A stretch of DNA of 64,000 nucleotides from positions 7,462,434-7,526,433 of the forward strand of contig NC_053123.1 in the NCBI RefSeq assembly GCF_010015445.1, written 5' to 3'. The notes below the pieces were generated by a model. That model did no database searches and was not told the DNA's origin. It worked only from the letters and a program-made list of their open reading frames with translations. Made by a program: the position numbers and the translations under genes. Numbering within the stretch: position 1 is the first letter of the stretch; each line of letters starts with the position of its first letter. Of this stretch, positions 24,295-34,899 are shown one piece after another. Source of the DNA: Perca fluviatilis. Its lineage: Eukaryota > Chordata > Actinopteri > Perciformes > Percidae.

Positions 24295-24960
24295 CAAAAG
24301 TAAATGTTGACTTTTTTTAAAGTTAGGTAGACTGTGAAAGTTTTCTTTTGTAACATTTCTTACGTAATGTTCTTAACTAATGCCACAAACGTTAGTATTT
24401 TATCCAAACCATGATCTTTTCCTAAACCTACCAAGTAGTACACAGGACTCCCAGAGTATAAAAAGTGAGGCCAAGGGGTCCAGACCAACCTGTGTAAAAG
24501 TGACTGTTACCTTATGAATGAATTATAACCTACTAGTAAGTGTAGCAGGTTCCTTCTAACCCATATCTATGGGACTGATAACCACTGATAATGGACATTC
24601 AATTGAAACGGGTGTTAAGTCACTATCGCTGAATGAGGTAATGCAATGGTGATCAAGCCTATGGCCTAATGATGAAAGCCCTCGCAATTCCCGTATTACG
24701 AACTGGGTGTTTGTGGCAACATTCCTGGCAAAATTCACATGAGGCAAACAGTTAGAGACGTGTTTGTCAGCAGTGGTGGTTCCATAAGAGAGGGTAAGCG
24801 GAGGTAACGCAACATACTCGCTCAACTGACTAAAGTCACACAGGTGACACTGTTTGGATCTCTGTGAAGTGAAATCCAAAAACACACCAGCAATCACCGA
24901 GTATTTCCATAGGTGCCGCCAAAGACAACGAAATGGATATCTTAGAGATTGTAACGTTAA

Positions 24961-25345
24961 AGCTATAGTGCGTAAGTTCTGTCTCCCCCATGAAGAATTC
25001 TAAGTAATAACACTGTCAGTGCCTCCACATGGCGCAAGCCTTCAGTGATCGCATACCACCCCCACCCCTCCTCCACGCAGTTACTAGTAGCGTTTATCCC
25101 ATCAAATCAAGGAGGACACAGAGGATTAAAAAAACATGATGGACTCTTCAGAAAAGGTAATTATGTAGTAATTTTTTTTGTCCTTTTCGTCTCCAAAGCT
25201 GAACGTTGCTGTTGTCCTTTCTTAGCGGTTACGTAGAATGCATCACTCAAGCTGCTGGGCGCAAAAGTCACCGGACTACACCATTTTGTAAAACATAGCC
25301 ATAGCTGATATAGATATAGATATAGAATAGTTGCGTGCAATAGCT
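24961..25345 (+). mobile_element. TTAA-flanked MITE (family B), full-length copy
   Basis: It starts AGCTATAGTGCGTAAG and ends TGCGTGCAATAGCT, inverted repeats of about 14 bp with mismatches. TTAA lies at 24957-24960 and 25346-25349. The interior is colinear with the reverse complement of 62416-62701 (CCCATGAAGAATTC, CACCACCCCCACCCCTCCTC and AAACATAGCCATA have counterparts). A GATATA triplet repeat lies at about 25309-25328. No transposase is encoded. Confidence 0.85.
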
Positions 25346-25349
25346 TTAA

Positions 25350-26692
25350 TTGTAAAAGAGCATTACCTTTTTAAAAATTCTATATATCAACTTTAAGTCA
25401 CACAAAAATCTTATTCTAGTCTAAATCTATTTTTTTTTTAAACAAATAAAACAGAATATTTTTTTTCAAATGCAGATAATGGCCTATACCTAAATTCATA
25501 GGATAGATGCCAATGATGCAGACACTATATTTAAGACAAATAGTAATTTACATTTGTGTCCAGCCTAAGTTTTAGTTTTACAGTATCTTCCAGGAGCAAT
25601 CTCACTTGCAGCTGTGTCAGTACACAGTGCTACCATGTAATATACATAGATATGTCATATTTCTATTATAAACTTGATTTAAGCTCTTGATATCCAACTG
25701 GAGATATTGGTAATCATTCTTTTTTTATTACGATATCACTGATACTGATATACAGTTTCTGGCAGCATTGGTGCTTTTCAAGGCTACTCACCTTGTCCTC
25801 GTCATAAAATAAAGCCGACAGGGTGATTACATAAGGGGGCAGCACGAACTGACATGTCAGGACCTGCTGACTGCACACCAGTGACAAAACAATTAACAAG
25901 TGCATCTGACACACAGATGAACATGTGAGACCCTTGTTGCCATGGTGCAATACCGCTGATGTCCAAATACTATGGTTTGTTGGTCTTCATTCTAGCTGCT
26001 CTGAAGCATTGTAGCAACTTCTGAATGTAATAGAAATGTGTCCCTAATATTCCCAGACTACTGACTATACTACACTTCTTATCAAGAAAACAAACCGCAT
26101 TGTAGAAAATGTTTCATCGCCTTCAAAGGGCCTTTTTTCACTGCATTTTGACTTGCAACAGCAAAAAACACACAAGTGGAACTAAAGATGTTAATGATGG
26201 CTTCCCTCCATTTGGATGTTCCAGTAAAGCATGATTAGTTATCTGTCCTGTTATGCCGAGATTTCACCTGCGTTCCAGCTGTGCCGCAGCTTTGATCCGC
26301 GGGGCGTTGCACAGGCCGGGCAAGAAGTGGAACAGCTAGCGCATCCAGGCAAATTTCAAAATAAACACCCTGTGCAGGCTCCAGATTGTATATCACATCC
26401 CTACACTATTTAAACAACTAAAACACAGTCACAAATCTCTGATCCATGTTGGTCATAACTGGACTAAATGGAAGAAACCATGTAACTTTGTAGACTATTT
26501 ACTTTTATGGTAGAAACACCAATATCTAGGAAAAATCCAAAACCAAATCAACAAAATCTGCAAGAAAAACGCTTTTTTGGGCCCTCTACAGTCTACTCAG
26601 TGGTTAGATAGATTAGATTTGAACAGATTGTGATAGTATGTTCAGCTGAGGGCTAGGGCTAACCCTAGACCATCCTGCTATTTCTATTGTGA
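25350..26692. other. Non-coding stretch
   Basis: No gene, RNA or bounded element recognised. Confidence 0.45.
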
Positions 26693-26925
26693 AGTTTAAA
26701 GAATAGCTTTGCTAAAGTAACACATTGCCTGTTAATCCCAGATTGTTATAGGCTGCATTATTGTGCACTTGACACAGAAACAGGAATCTGTTCCTGCACA
26801 CATTTTGCAGATAAGCTTCCAGTTTCCTTTACCAATGACTGCTCTCTTATTCTGTTCTGTTCTAATTTAACTGTTGCTCAAAGGGATATTTGTCTCTTTA
26901 TATTTGTCAGTTTGTCAATTTTGGC
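26693..26925. repeat. Dispersed repeat shared with 53160-53590
   Basis: GAATAGCTTTGCTAAAG, GGCTGCATTATTGTGCA and TTGCTCAAAGGGATATTTG here correspond in order to GAATAGCTTTGCTAAAG, GGCTGCATTATTGTGCA and TTGCTCAGAGGGATCTTTT at 53168-53362. That is about 230 bp of homology with small indels. No termini or TSD are evident. Family unknown. Confidence 0.8.
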
Positions 26926-29814
26926 TGGCATTAACATTAAAATATTTGGGCTCTGTCTGTTGTATCATAATGTTCTGCCTAAAATGGGTACACCATCTCT
27001 TAATCTTCTTGATATTAAACCGTTTCAGTAGCTATGTCCATGCAGCGACAAGTATGACCCACTACATTTGTAAACAGGGAGCGAGGGTGTAAGACAGAAG
27101 GGTTTTAATGAGCCAGCGTTCATGAAAAGGGTCTGACACAAATTAAAAATAATGGCAAGATTTGTTCATTCCCTACAGCTGGTGATCAGACCACACAGAG
27201 AGCCAACACTTAACATGTTCAGCCACCGGGAGTTCAATTAATTTCCAAATCCGTTTCATTTGAAGAAGCCTTTAAATTGATTTTCCCTGGACTTGCAGCG
27301 CCCCAAACTCAACATTTAATGCTGAAGACACATTACACTCACATTCACTTCCACTGCCTCGGCTTTGTTTAGACACCTGCTGGCAAGCGAAAACTAACAA
27401 CACAGACCACAGTGTTCTTCATTTCCCTCAGTTAATGAAGGAGGCTCCAACTAATCCAAGTGCATGAAAATTACATTTCTTCCTTGCTTTCAAGTTTTCA
27501 TTAAACATTTTAATGCCACAGCAAGCAATTTGTTACACCACAAGATTTAAGACTAGGGAGAATGTTTCTATTTAATTCCAGTTTATTGTAAAATGCAGTT
27601 TTGTCTATAAAATAAGTTAACAGAGAATGTTTTACATACTCATTAATATTGAATAAAAACATTCACAATTGAATATTTCTTTGGCAGAATGAAGCTACAT
27701 TTTCTTAGGTCTATATTTTACTACTCTTCCAAACTAAAAGGACAAGCCCTGTTCGGAGGGGTTCAACCCTTGCAATATTTTAAAACATATCTGCTAAGAG
27801 AGAGGTTCTTAAATGTCCATATTCTTTATGTATTTTACACATTGAGGAGATAACAGTCGCTAATGTTGTTGACTAAGGCTGCAGAAAACTGCAGCTATGT
27901 ATTGACTTGTGACAGGTTAAATTATGGTTCACAATAAGAAGTTTGACCAGGATAGAGTTTAGAGTGCTAATGGATACTGTCTTGGACATGGTCATTGAAT
28001 ATGTGAGAGACAAATTCTGCCGCATTTACAAAGACAACTCTAGCTGGGCCTCCAAGACATACTGTAGGAAAGTGTAGAAATATGTCCGTGCAAAGTGTAA
28101 GAAGCTGCACAGCTGAATAACTGAAAAGCCTCCTCACCCTGTCTAATGATCGCTTCACGGACCACAAAGGATTGGTTATTGCGTGGCCTCACTGGACCCA
28201 CGGTATATCTCTAGGGACATGAATAATGTTCCCTATGCTACATTTCCAAGATCGGTTGAAAGCTCTGGAGGCAACAATTGGCCAGGGTCAACTCTAAACT
28301 AAGGGCCCTTGTGCACTCAATCTACTTTGAAGGTAGACAGTTAATCTACTTAGGTTTCTCCAGAGGAATGACTTGAAACAAAGCATGGCAGAGCTGTGCT
28401 CTCTCACTTGTCTTGTCTGGAGAGGTCACCCTAAAAATACCGCAGGACAAACTCAACACACACATGAATGGGATAAAAAAATTTCAATCATGCGGCTCTT
28501 TTAGTTATTGGACTGAGTTTAATTCAAGATATTTCAATAAAGATTTTGTCCGTTTGAGTTGTTTATTTCCCAAAATGTCCCTCTTAATCACACTGATCAA
28601 ACGTCAGCTCTTAGCTGATCTTGAGTATACAGTATGTCCTCTGACAACACAACTATTTGGCATCAATGGATCCAACACATCCAATCGCCCCAATCGACTG
28701 CAGTCTGACAGTGTTACTTCATGATGGGCCATTTCTCCACGTCCATACCCATAAATGACTTTGGCATGGCTTTGATTCCCCCATGGATATACAGGCAGGG
28801 AGCCTGCCAGTGGGACCATATTGATGAATAGCCTTTTAAAACTGAAGTACAGCGCCGCCATTGTTTTTTTTCACCACCTCATGACTTGCCGCTTCTCCTC
28901 CCTCTTTTCCTTCCCCTACCATTTTTTTCCTGTTTGATGGATTGGTTTTCAGCCGCTGAGCGTCAACGCCATTAGCCGCAGGAGCTGTCCGATACTGCCA
29001 CAGCGGCATATGTGTCGAGACACAGATCAGAGAAAAAAACCCACATTTCCGGGCAATGGGCCTTGGATGCATGCAACACAAAACCAGTAATGGAGGTCTC
29101 GCATCAGACAGCTATTGATGTACCGTGGGATTATATGTCACAGAACAAGCAGACAAACACAAACCTGCTCATCAGTACAGTGTGGTCATGACTCATAGTT
29201 TGCAAAAATGATGGGACCTAGAACCAAATCTTAAGGGAATCCAGACACAATGTTACCAAACTATATAACCTTCAATTTTTGGTTCTTTAAGATAATTTGT
29301 GGATTATAGCTACATTTTCAGACTCAACTGTAAAACTGCATGCAGTCACAAAAAGCTATCAATGAATTTGAGTTGCTGTGGATATAAAGAATATATAGGT
29401 AAAGGTACTTTTTTATTGTCACATACACATACATATAGTGACATTCATCCAAAACTTTCTATTTTGCAATAATATGCATCAGTCAAACAGGAACACCCAG
29501 TACAAATCATGAGTAACTGCCAGTGTAAATGTCACCAACTGTTGACACACAGTCATATGAAATCTGCCTTTGGGCAAGTAGAAGAAACTTGACTTTTAAC
29601 TGTGTGAAATGTTTCTCGGACAGCTCATTCTTATTCCCTCAAAAAAAATCCTCACTCAATCATCAGGGGGAAATATATAAAGGGTCTCAGACAATGCTGT
29701 CTTTAGTTTGTTTACACTATGTGTGTGGACCTTTCACGGTCTACAGAGCTAGAATTATAAGCAAATAGAATCTAATAGAAAAATGTCAGAATGTAATAGG
29801 CCATGATTTCATTA
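26926..29814. other. Long unique-looking stretch, possible regulatory DNA
   Basis: Almost free of recognisable repeats. Segments 27105-27330 and 28720-29140 have the balanced composition and homeodomain-like or E-box-like words often seen in conserved vertebrate non-coding elements, but conservation cannot be judged from one sequence. The phrase TTTTTTATTGTCACATACACA at 29409-29429 resembles a fish LINE tail. No gene is supported. Confidence 0.35.
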
Positions 29815-30205
29815 TCCTGGGTTTAGTTGTATTCCCTGTTTTATTTTGTAGGCTCTTCTCACGTCATGTCTTGTTTTACTTCCTGCCTTGTGTGTTTTCC
29901 GACCTTTGTGATTGTTTGCCCCGCCCTGATGTGTTCCACCTGACCCTCGTTAGCCCTCATGTCACCTGTTCCTCGTTACCACCCTCCTTTCCTTGTGTGT
30001 TCTCTTGTTTCAATGTCTGATTGTCTGCTTTTGTTCCTGGCTCCTCGTGTTATTTCCCCTAGTGTTTTCTTCTGCAGTGTTTAGTATTTATTGGCTTTTT
30101 CAGATTCAGCTTTTGTTATTAAAGCTCGCTCTTTGTTTCATCAACCTGCCTGACTGGCCTCCTGCATTTGGGTCCTGCTTTCAAATTCTCCGGCATGACA
30201 CATGA
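29815..30205 (+). repeat. T-rich dispersed repeat with polyadenylation-like 3' part
   Basis: The series CCCTGTTTTATTTTG, TGATGTGTTCCACCTGACCC, TTATTAAAGCTCGCTC and TTGGGTCCTGCTTTC, ending CATGACA, matches from general knowledge a frequent dispersed repeat of percomorph fish. An ATTAAA lies near 30117-30123. It is not called an LTR because no TG...CA-bounded unit with a TSD can be shown. A related fragment lies at 4690-4960. Confidence 0.5.
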
Positions 30206-31499
30206 TCCATATTTTAAAGACAGCCACTATATTACACAGTTACACAATTGAGATCTCCGCCAGATGACATGAACTGCTGCTGTTCACACACATCCAGATA
30301 GAGCACTGGAAATGTCAAAAATATTAACAAATACATTTTAAACAAATAGATTTTAAGTAAATATAAAAGCAATGAAAGATGTTAATATATAATAAATATG
30401 CATGGCTGAATGAACAGGGGCATATAGTAAATATCACATCAAATAAATGTCTCACTGAATTGTTAGACAAGTTACTAAGGAAATAAATATTATATTTCAA
30501 TTAATTGACAATAGTTTTCTTTTATGTATTTAAACATTTTGGAAAAGAAGCTGTACAGTAACAGTAAAAGTCTACTTAAAAAGTAACTTTGATTAAAGAA
30601 TAAAAACACAATATAATGTCAATATATATCTGTATGTATGTATATATATATATATATATATATGAAATGATACTTTCCGCAGCCAGGAGAGTCTGCGTGA
30701 TGTAAATGTTGTCATCAGAGGGTATACATGTAGGCTCTGTGCGAATGTCTGTGTACCGGCAATTTGTTGTGACCGTATGATAGCATAGCAATCTACTCCA
30801 TGTGTGGAACATGTTCTCCAAGCGGATAGTATAAACACAACTACTATGCGTCTGTGGTGTCCACAGCTGTCCGCGTACAAGTCTGTTTGAAAGTATAATC
30901 GAGCCTTGAGTCTGTGAGTTAAAGGAAATAGGCCTGAGGTTAATAGTTATGAGCAGTGCATTGAGCTGACTGTACTAACTAAAAGCTTAAAGCTGTGGAT
31001 TTGACATTTCAAAAGATGATAGTGTTAAATGCAACCGGTTTAATTGCTCAATGTGTTCATTTCCTGAAGTTATATTGCAAAAAATGGTATGATTCTATTT
31101 TGTGATCGCGTTCTTGTTTCACACTTCATTAAGTGTGTATGTTTTTTTTTTTTTAAAGCATGGCTCACCATTTTGTTGTATTTGACACAAGAATTTCTTT
31201 CAGTGTAGGTCCTTCTTTTCATTCCTATTGACATATTCTAACAAATAGTTTATAGGATTTTATTGTTTTTCTTAACCTTAAATAAATGTATGTAAATAGT
31301 ATGTTTTAGCCTATTTTGATTAATGTGTTAAAGTCATTAAAGAATCCAAGATGTTTTCAAAAATAATTTATTTCAAATTCCATTTTGTAGAATTAAATAA
31401 TGTTCACATCTATTCATGAGATCATCGACTAAGAGTACATTAATTCATGGAGCATGGATCGTGAACTTTTACAGTCGCACATTGAAATATAGTCCTTGC
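30206..31499. other. AT-rich non-coding stretch
   Basis: Contains a TATG/TA microsatellite (about 30627-30664) and a poly-T run (31143-31155). No gene. Confidence 0.5.
30627..30664. repeat. (TATG)n/(TA)n microsatellite
   Basis: A compound simple repeat. Confidence 0.9.
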
Positions 31500-31539
31500 A
31501 AAGGTGTTATTAATCATCAATCTCTCCGTCCTCCTACCC

Positions 31540-31640
31540 ACATGTCTGATGGTACCACTTTTTGCAGGCTCCACAAGTTATTTACTCCTCTTCTCTCTTC
31601 AGATCTTTTTTGTCCCAGTAACTTCTTCCACACATGCTGC
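31540..31640 (-). pseudogene. C-terminal cysteine-rich (PHD-like) remnant of pogo transposase
   Basis: Minus strand reads MCGRSYWDKKDLKREE, then a stop, then ITCGACKKWYHQTCG. The CxxC...WYHxxC arrangement resembles the small zinc finger at the C terminus of some Tigger/pogo-type proteins. The in-frame stop and truncation make it non-functional. Confidence 0.5.
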
Positions 31641-31919
31641 CCAAATTCTCCTTAGTTTTCTGCTTCTTTTGGTGCTGTTTCCCTTCCCTTTCCCTTTTGG
31701 CTCTGCTTCGAACAGAGTCAAATTGTGCCTCACTTCTAAGGTAGAAGCCTGGAGGCTTTGATCAATTCGGGATGCTGGTAGAGGCACGATTGCGGTAGGC
31801 AGTGTGATGAGATAATCAAAACTGGTCTTCTGGGTTGCTGGGATCTTGAGGCATTCTATCAGCAGTCTGCTAGATGATATATGTGGAAAGGAGCCACTGT
31901 GGGGTGGAAGGTGGCAAAC

Positions 31920-32520
31920 CTATATTTCAACTGTTGCTGCCAAGTCCAGATTAACAGCCAAGGAAATGTCCAGCTCGGGGGTCACCATCCCAGTTATAGA
32001 ATTCTCCCTCTCTGCAGTCATAGTGTTGTCAATCTCTAGAGCTGTCTGTAGACAGGCTTGGAGCGAATGGAGACTTGTCAATGCGAGTTGGATCCATAGG
32101 ATAGATACAACTGCCCCCAAAACCCAGCCCAGGCAATTAGGTGTTACTGCACGTTCCCATGCCTTTGACAACACTCCAAGAAACAGAGACTTCTGCAGTC
32201 TGACCACATTCTCCCTGCTGAAGATATGGCCCTCCAGGTTCCAGTTGTACTTCAGGCTCTTGAAAAGTGCCTTGTCTGCTGACTGCAGAATGGGGGTGGT
32301 GTGTGCAGGAAAGCACACGACAAGCACATTTTGGTTTCTCATTAGTTCCAAGAACTCCAAATTAAACACAAGGGAGCTGTCCAGTATAAGGACATGTGGG
32401 CGGGGGTCATCTTTTGGTAGTGAAATAATGAACTGTCTTCCCAAGTCTAGAAACAAATCTGCATTGATCCACCACTGGTCCCTGTCACTTTGACCAGCCT
32501 GTTGCGCCACTCATGGCGCA
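31920..32520 (-). pseudogene. DDE-endonuclease (DDE_1, pogo/jerky-type) transposase fragment
   Basis: A 196-codon open stretch contains, in order, WWINADLFLDLGRQFI, HVLILDSS, NLEFLELMRNQNVLVVCFPA, HTTPILQSADKALFKSLKYNW and a conserved-looking tail. In pogo/jerky-type DDE_1 transposases the second catalytic aspartate lies in the LILD block and the third in the HTxxLQPxD block, and both aspartates are still visible here. The upstream sequence to about 32680 continues with VIFKGKPLRHEWRNRL in the same direction but with a stop. The enzyme would cut and paste its own element in the nucleus. Here it is incomplete. The opposite-strand 215-codon frame is its shadow. Confidence 0.85.
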
Positions 32521-32680
32521 ATGGCTTCCCCTTGAAAATCACCCTGAATAGGCTAGATTCCCCAGCGGGTTGGGACTTGAGAGAAGGGTGGTGAGCTCTT
32601 CTCTGTCATTTGCAGTGACCTCGAAACAAGGGCGTTCGACCACTGATACCACTCTCAGACACAAAATGATCAAGCAACCT

Positions 32681-32688
32681 CTCGCCGG
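32681..32688. repeat. Left TSD of nested hAT element
   Basis: CTCGCCGG, identical to 34588-34595. It lies inside the pogo-like transposase remnant. Confidence 0.95.
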
Positions 32689-32989
32689 CAGTGTTGTAAT
32701 GTAACGGAGTACAAATACTTCGTTACTGTACTTAAGTAGAAATTTCACGTATCTGTACTTTACTTCGCTATTTAAATTTATGTCAACTTTCACTTTTACT
32801 CCACTACATTTCCTAGATAAAATGTATACTTTTACTCCGTTATATTTCCACTAAGCATCTTCGTTATCGTTACTAAAGAATAAAATTAGAAGAAATGTGG
32901 CGACAGCAATAATTGAGGTTTGGCGAATCACTGCTCCTAGATTGCATTGCACGACTCCCTTCCCGTTATTGACCTCCCGTTATTGTAGA

Positions 32990-32997
32990 CGACCACC
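32990..32997. repeat. Left TSD of innermost element
   Basis: CGACCACC, identical to 34078-34085. Confidence 0.95.
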
Positions 32998-34077
32998 CAG
33001 GGCTCGACATAAGCAATGGCCCGATGGCCGGGGCCAGTAAAACGCCGAGGTGTGTGCGCGTTCACGCACCGCCGCACATGTACTGACTGGAAACGTTACC
33101 GAGGATTATTTACGCCCGATGGCGCAGATGAACTAACGCTACACTCGTTACTGTAAGTAGCCTACAATAAAACCTCCATGATTAAAGAGTCAATACTTAT
33201 CAATAACCCACCTACCTTTTCTACAGGCAGAAACATGTAGAAACCCATATTTCAGTCTGCGCTGTCCACTCTTGTCCACCGCGCTGTGAAAACCCAGCTC
33301 TACTCTGCAAACAGCGACTTTACAAACGAGCTAAAATGAAAGATGTCAGTTTGTAGTCTAACTGTTTATCTTAATTTGCAACCAATCTCGAACTTTGGAC
33401 AAACGCTTGTAAACGTAGCTGCTGTCTAAACGAGCCATCCTCTCCGCTGGAACGGTAAACCTATGGATGTATTATAAGACCAAAACAAATACATGTGGCT
33501 ACTTAATATGCACGTGAATGACGCGTTCCTCAATCTTGATGATGTTGCCGGTTGTATTATTTAGGAACAGAATTGTCTTATTTCAAATTAGGCATACAGG
33601 ACTAATCTGAGATCATTTTCTAGTTAAGTAGCCTATCTAGTAATCATTATGGATTTTCCATGTTTTTAGGGGTTTGCTTACACTAATACATGTAAAAAAT
33701 ATAGCATTAATTTAGTAAGAAAGTGAAAATATCAAACAAGAAGATGCTATTAGGTATACTTTTATTTTCTTTATTTGAAAGTCCGGCCCTGGAGTGTCTG
33801 CTTAAAAAAATTCTGGCCCTTGGAAAAATTTTGTTGATGACCCCTGGTCTAGCTTTACTGCTAATGGCACAACATCCAGTGGCAGTGGCTAGCTGGGTTA
33901 GAACCATTTTCTAAAGATTCATAGTAGGTGCGGCATATATTTTCCTGCTTTTTTGTCCTTTTCCAATCACACCTATGATATTTCTTTCAGGGCCAGTAAA
34001 AATGTAGAAGGGGCCAGCAAAACTCTGATCTACTGGCCCCGGGGGCCAGTGGGAATTTTTTTTTATGTTGAGCCCTG
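32998..34077. mobile_element. Innermost hAT-like element, CAGGGCTCGACATAA ends
   Basis: The left terminus CAGGGCTCGACATAA pairs with the right terminus TTATGTTGAGCCCTG with one mismatch. The 8-bp TSD is perfect. GGCCAGTAAAA words sit near both ends (about 33030 and 33991), as does a GGCCCCGGGGGCC palindrome near 34035. The 1080-bp interior has no recognisable transposase. It is inserted inside the hAT element at 32689-34587. Confidence 0.93.
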
Positions 34078-34085
34078 CGACCACC
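34078..34085. repeat. Right TSD of innermost element
   Basis: CGACCACC, matching 32990-32997. Confidence 0.95.
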
Positions 34086-34213
34086 CCGACGATAGTGGTG
34101 AACTCGGTGAACAGGGTAGTGATGAAGATAACGTCATACACCCGTGGCCGTATTTGCAAGAAATGTTTCTGTACATTGATGTCAGCTCTAAAAATATGCT
34201 TTTTGTTCTTTGA
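34079..34213 (+). pseudogene. BED zinc-finger fragment of hAT transposase
   Basis: The plus-strand frame after the inner insertion reads a short acidic run (DSGELGEQGSDEDN) and then VIHPWPYLQEMFLYIDV before it degenerates to a stop at 34213. The HPWPYL..MF motif is characteristic of the start of the BED-type zinc finger in a group of fish hAT transposases. The cysteines and histidines that would complete the finger are absent. The apparent longer frame from 33953 joins two different elements and is not a gene. Confidence 0.65.
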
Positions 34214-34587
34214 TCTTAAGATAATTGTGCCTGAAAAGTCCTAGAAAATAATGCGATTTTGATTTGATGAGTGAGATTAAGAAGATATGGGAACCCTAAA
34301 TATGCTTTATGCTTTACTATAAGAAAGCCACAATATAGTTCACAATAAAAGTTCTAACCGCTTGCTTTTTAAAAAAAAAAAAACTTTTACTTTTACTTCA
34401 AATACTTAAGTACATTAAATATCAGAAAATTACTTTTGATACTTAAGTACAGTATATATCAGATACTTTAAGACTTTTACTTAAGTAATATTCTAAAAGG
34501 TAACTTTCACTTCTACCAAAGTCTTTTTCTAGTACGATACTTGTACTTTTACTCAAGTATTGCTTTCTAGTACTTTATACAACACTG

Positions 34588-34595
34588 CTCGCCGG
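34588..34595. repeat. Right TSD of nested hAT element
   Basis: CTCGCCGG, matching 32681-32688. Confidence 0.95.
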
Positions 34596-34704
34596 ATATC
34601 CACAAATGGTTCGGTACATCTTGGATGTCGAGCTGAGAGACAATATCCTAATAGGATTGGAACCAGTGCCCCACAATGGTGGGATTGAAGCAAGTGGCTG
34701 AGGG

Positions 34705-34898
34705 CTTTTGGCTTCCTCATGCAGAGACTGTGATGTCTCTGCATGAATCCCTGAAACCAATAGTGGCCTACTCGTCCCTTGCTCCCTGGGAAGCCTTTAA
34801 GGCCATTTACCTTTGCAAATTGAAATGCTACCCTTTAACCTTTCAATCTTCCTCATTGGGAAACCACTCTTTGCTAGACTCAGTATTAACTCAGCCAG
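34705..34898 (-). pseudogene. DNA-binding (HTH) part of pogo-like transposase
   Basis: Minus-strand pieces LAELILSLAKSGFPMRKIE and WFQGFMQRHHSLCMRKPKAL lie in different frames. Both fit the second helix-turn-helix (CENP-B N-terminal/Tc5-type) of pogo-like transposases, where a WF.GFM.RHP.L..RKP core is usual. They precede the catalytic part at 31920-32520, as expected for one protein split by the later hAT insertion. Confidence 0.65.
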
Positions 34899-34899
34899 G

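Larger units (their letters stand above)
32689..34587. mobile_element. BED-type hAT element inserted in pogo transposase
   Basis: It starts CAGTGTTGTAATGTAACGG and ends ACTTTATACAACACTG. The first ten bases are a perfect inverted repeat, and an 8-bp TSD flanks the unit. Subterminal TACTTAAGTA and ACTTTTACT words occur near both ends. Removing a second element (32998-34077) leaves about 0.8 kb, including a short BED zinc-finger transposase piece, so this is an internally deleted derivative of an autonomous hAT element. Confidence 0.92.
31500..34899 (-). mobile_element. Decayed pogo/Tigger-like DNA transposon, interrupted
   Basis: Minus-strand remnants of one transposase can be followed in order. 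An N-terminal stretch LAELILSLAKSGFPMRKIE lies at about 34841-34898. A Tc5/CENP-B-type helix-turn-helix piece (WFQGFMQRHHSLCMRKPKAL) follows at about 34705-34770. The DDE endonuclease region lies at 31920-32520, and a small cysteine-rich C-terminal piece at 31540-31640. Frameshifts and stops separate the pieces. The hAT element at 32689-34587 splits the gene between the DNA-binding and catalytic parts. Terminal repeats of the pogo element itself were not found, and a Harbinger-like element begins at its upstream edge. Confidence 0.8.

Noticed and set aside
29815..30205. Solo LTR of a retrovirus-like element
   Set aside because: There is a TG-like start and CA-like end and an ATTAAA signal, but the flanks do not form a target-site duplication and no primer-binding or polypurine site is seen.
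31846..32493. 215-codon open frame on the plus strand
   Set aside because: It is the antisense shadow of the pogo-like transposase fragment, whose minus-strand frame carries the DDE motifs.
33953..34213. 86-codon frame that seems to join two protein parts
   Set aside because: It crosses the boundary between two different transposons at 34077. Only the BED-like part after the boundary is meaningful.
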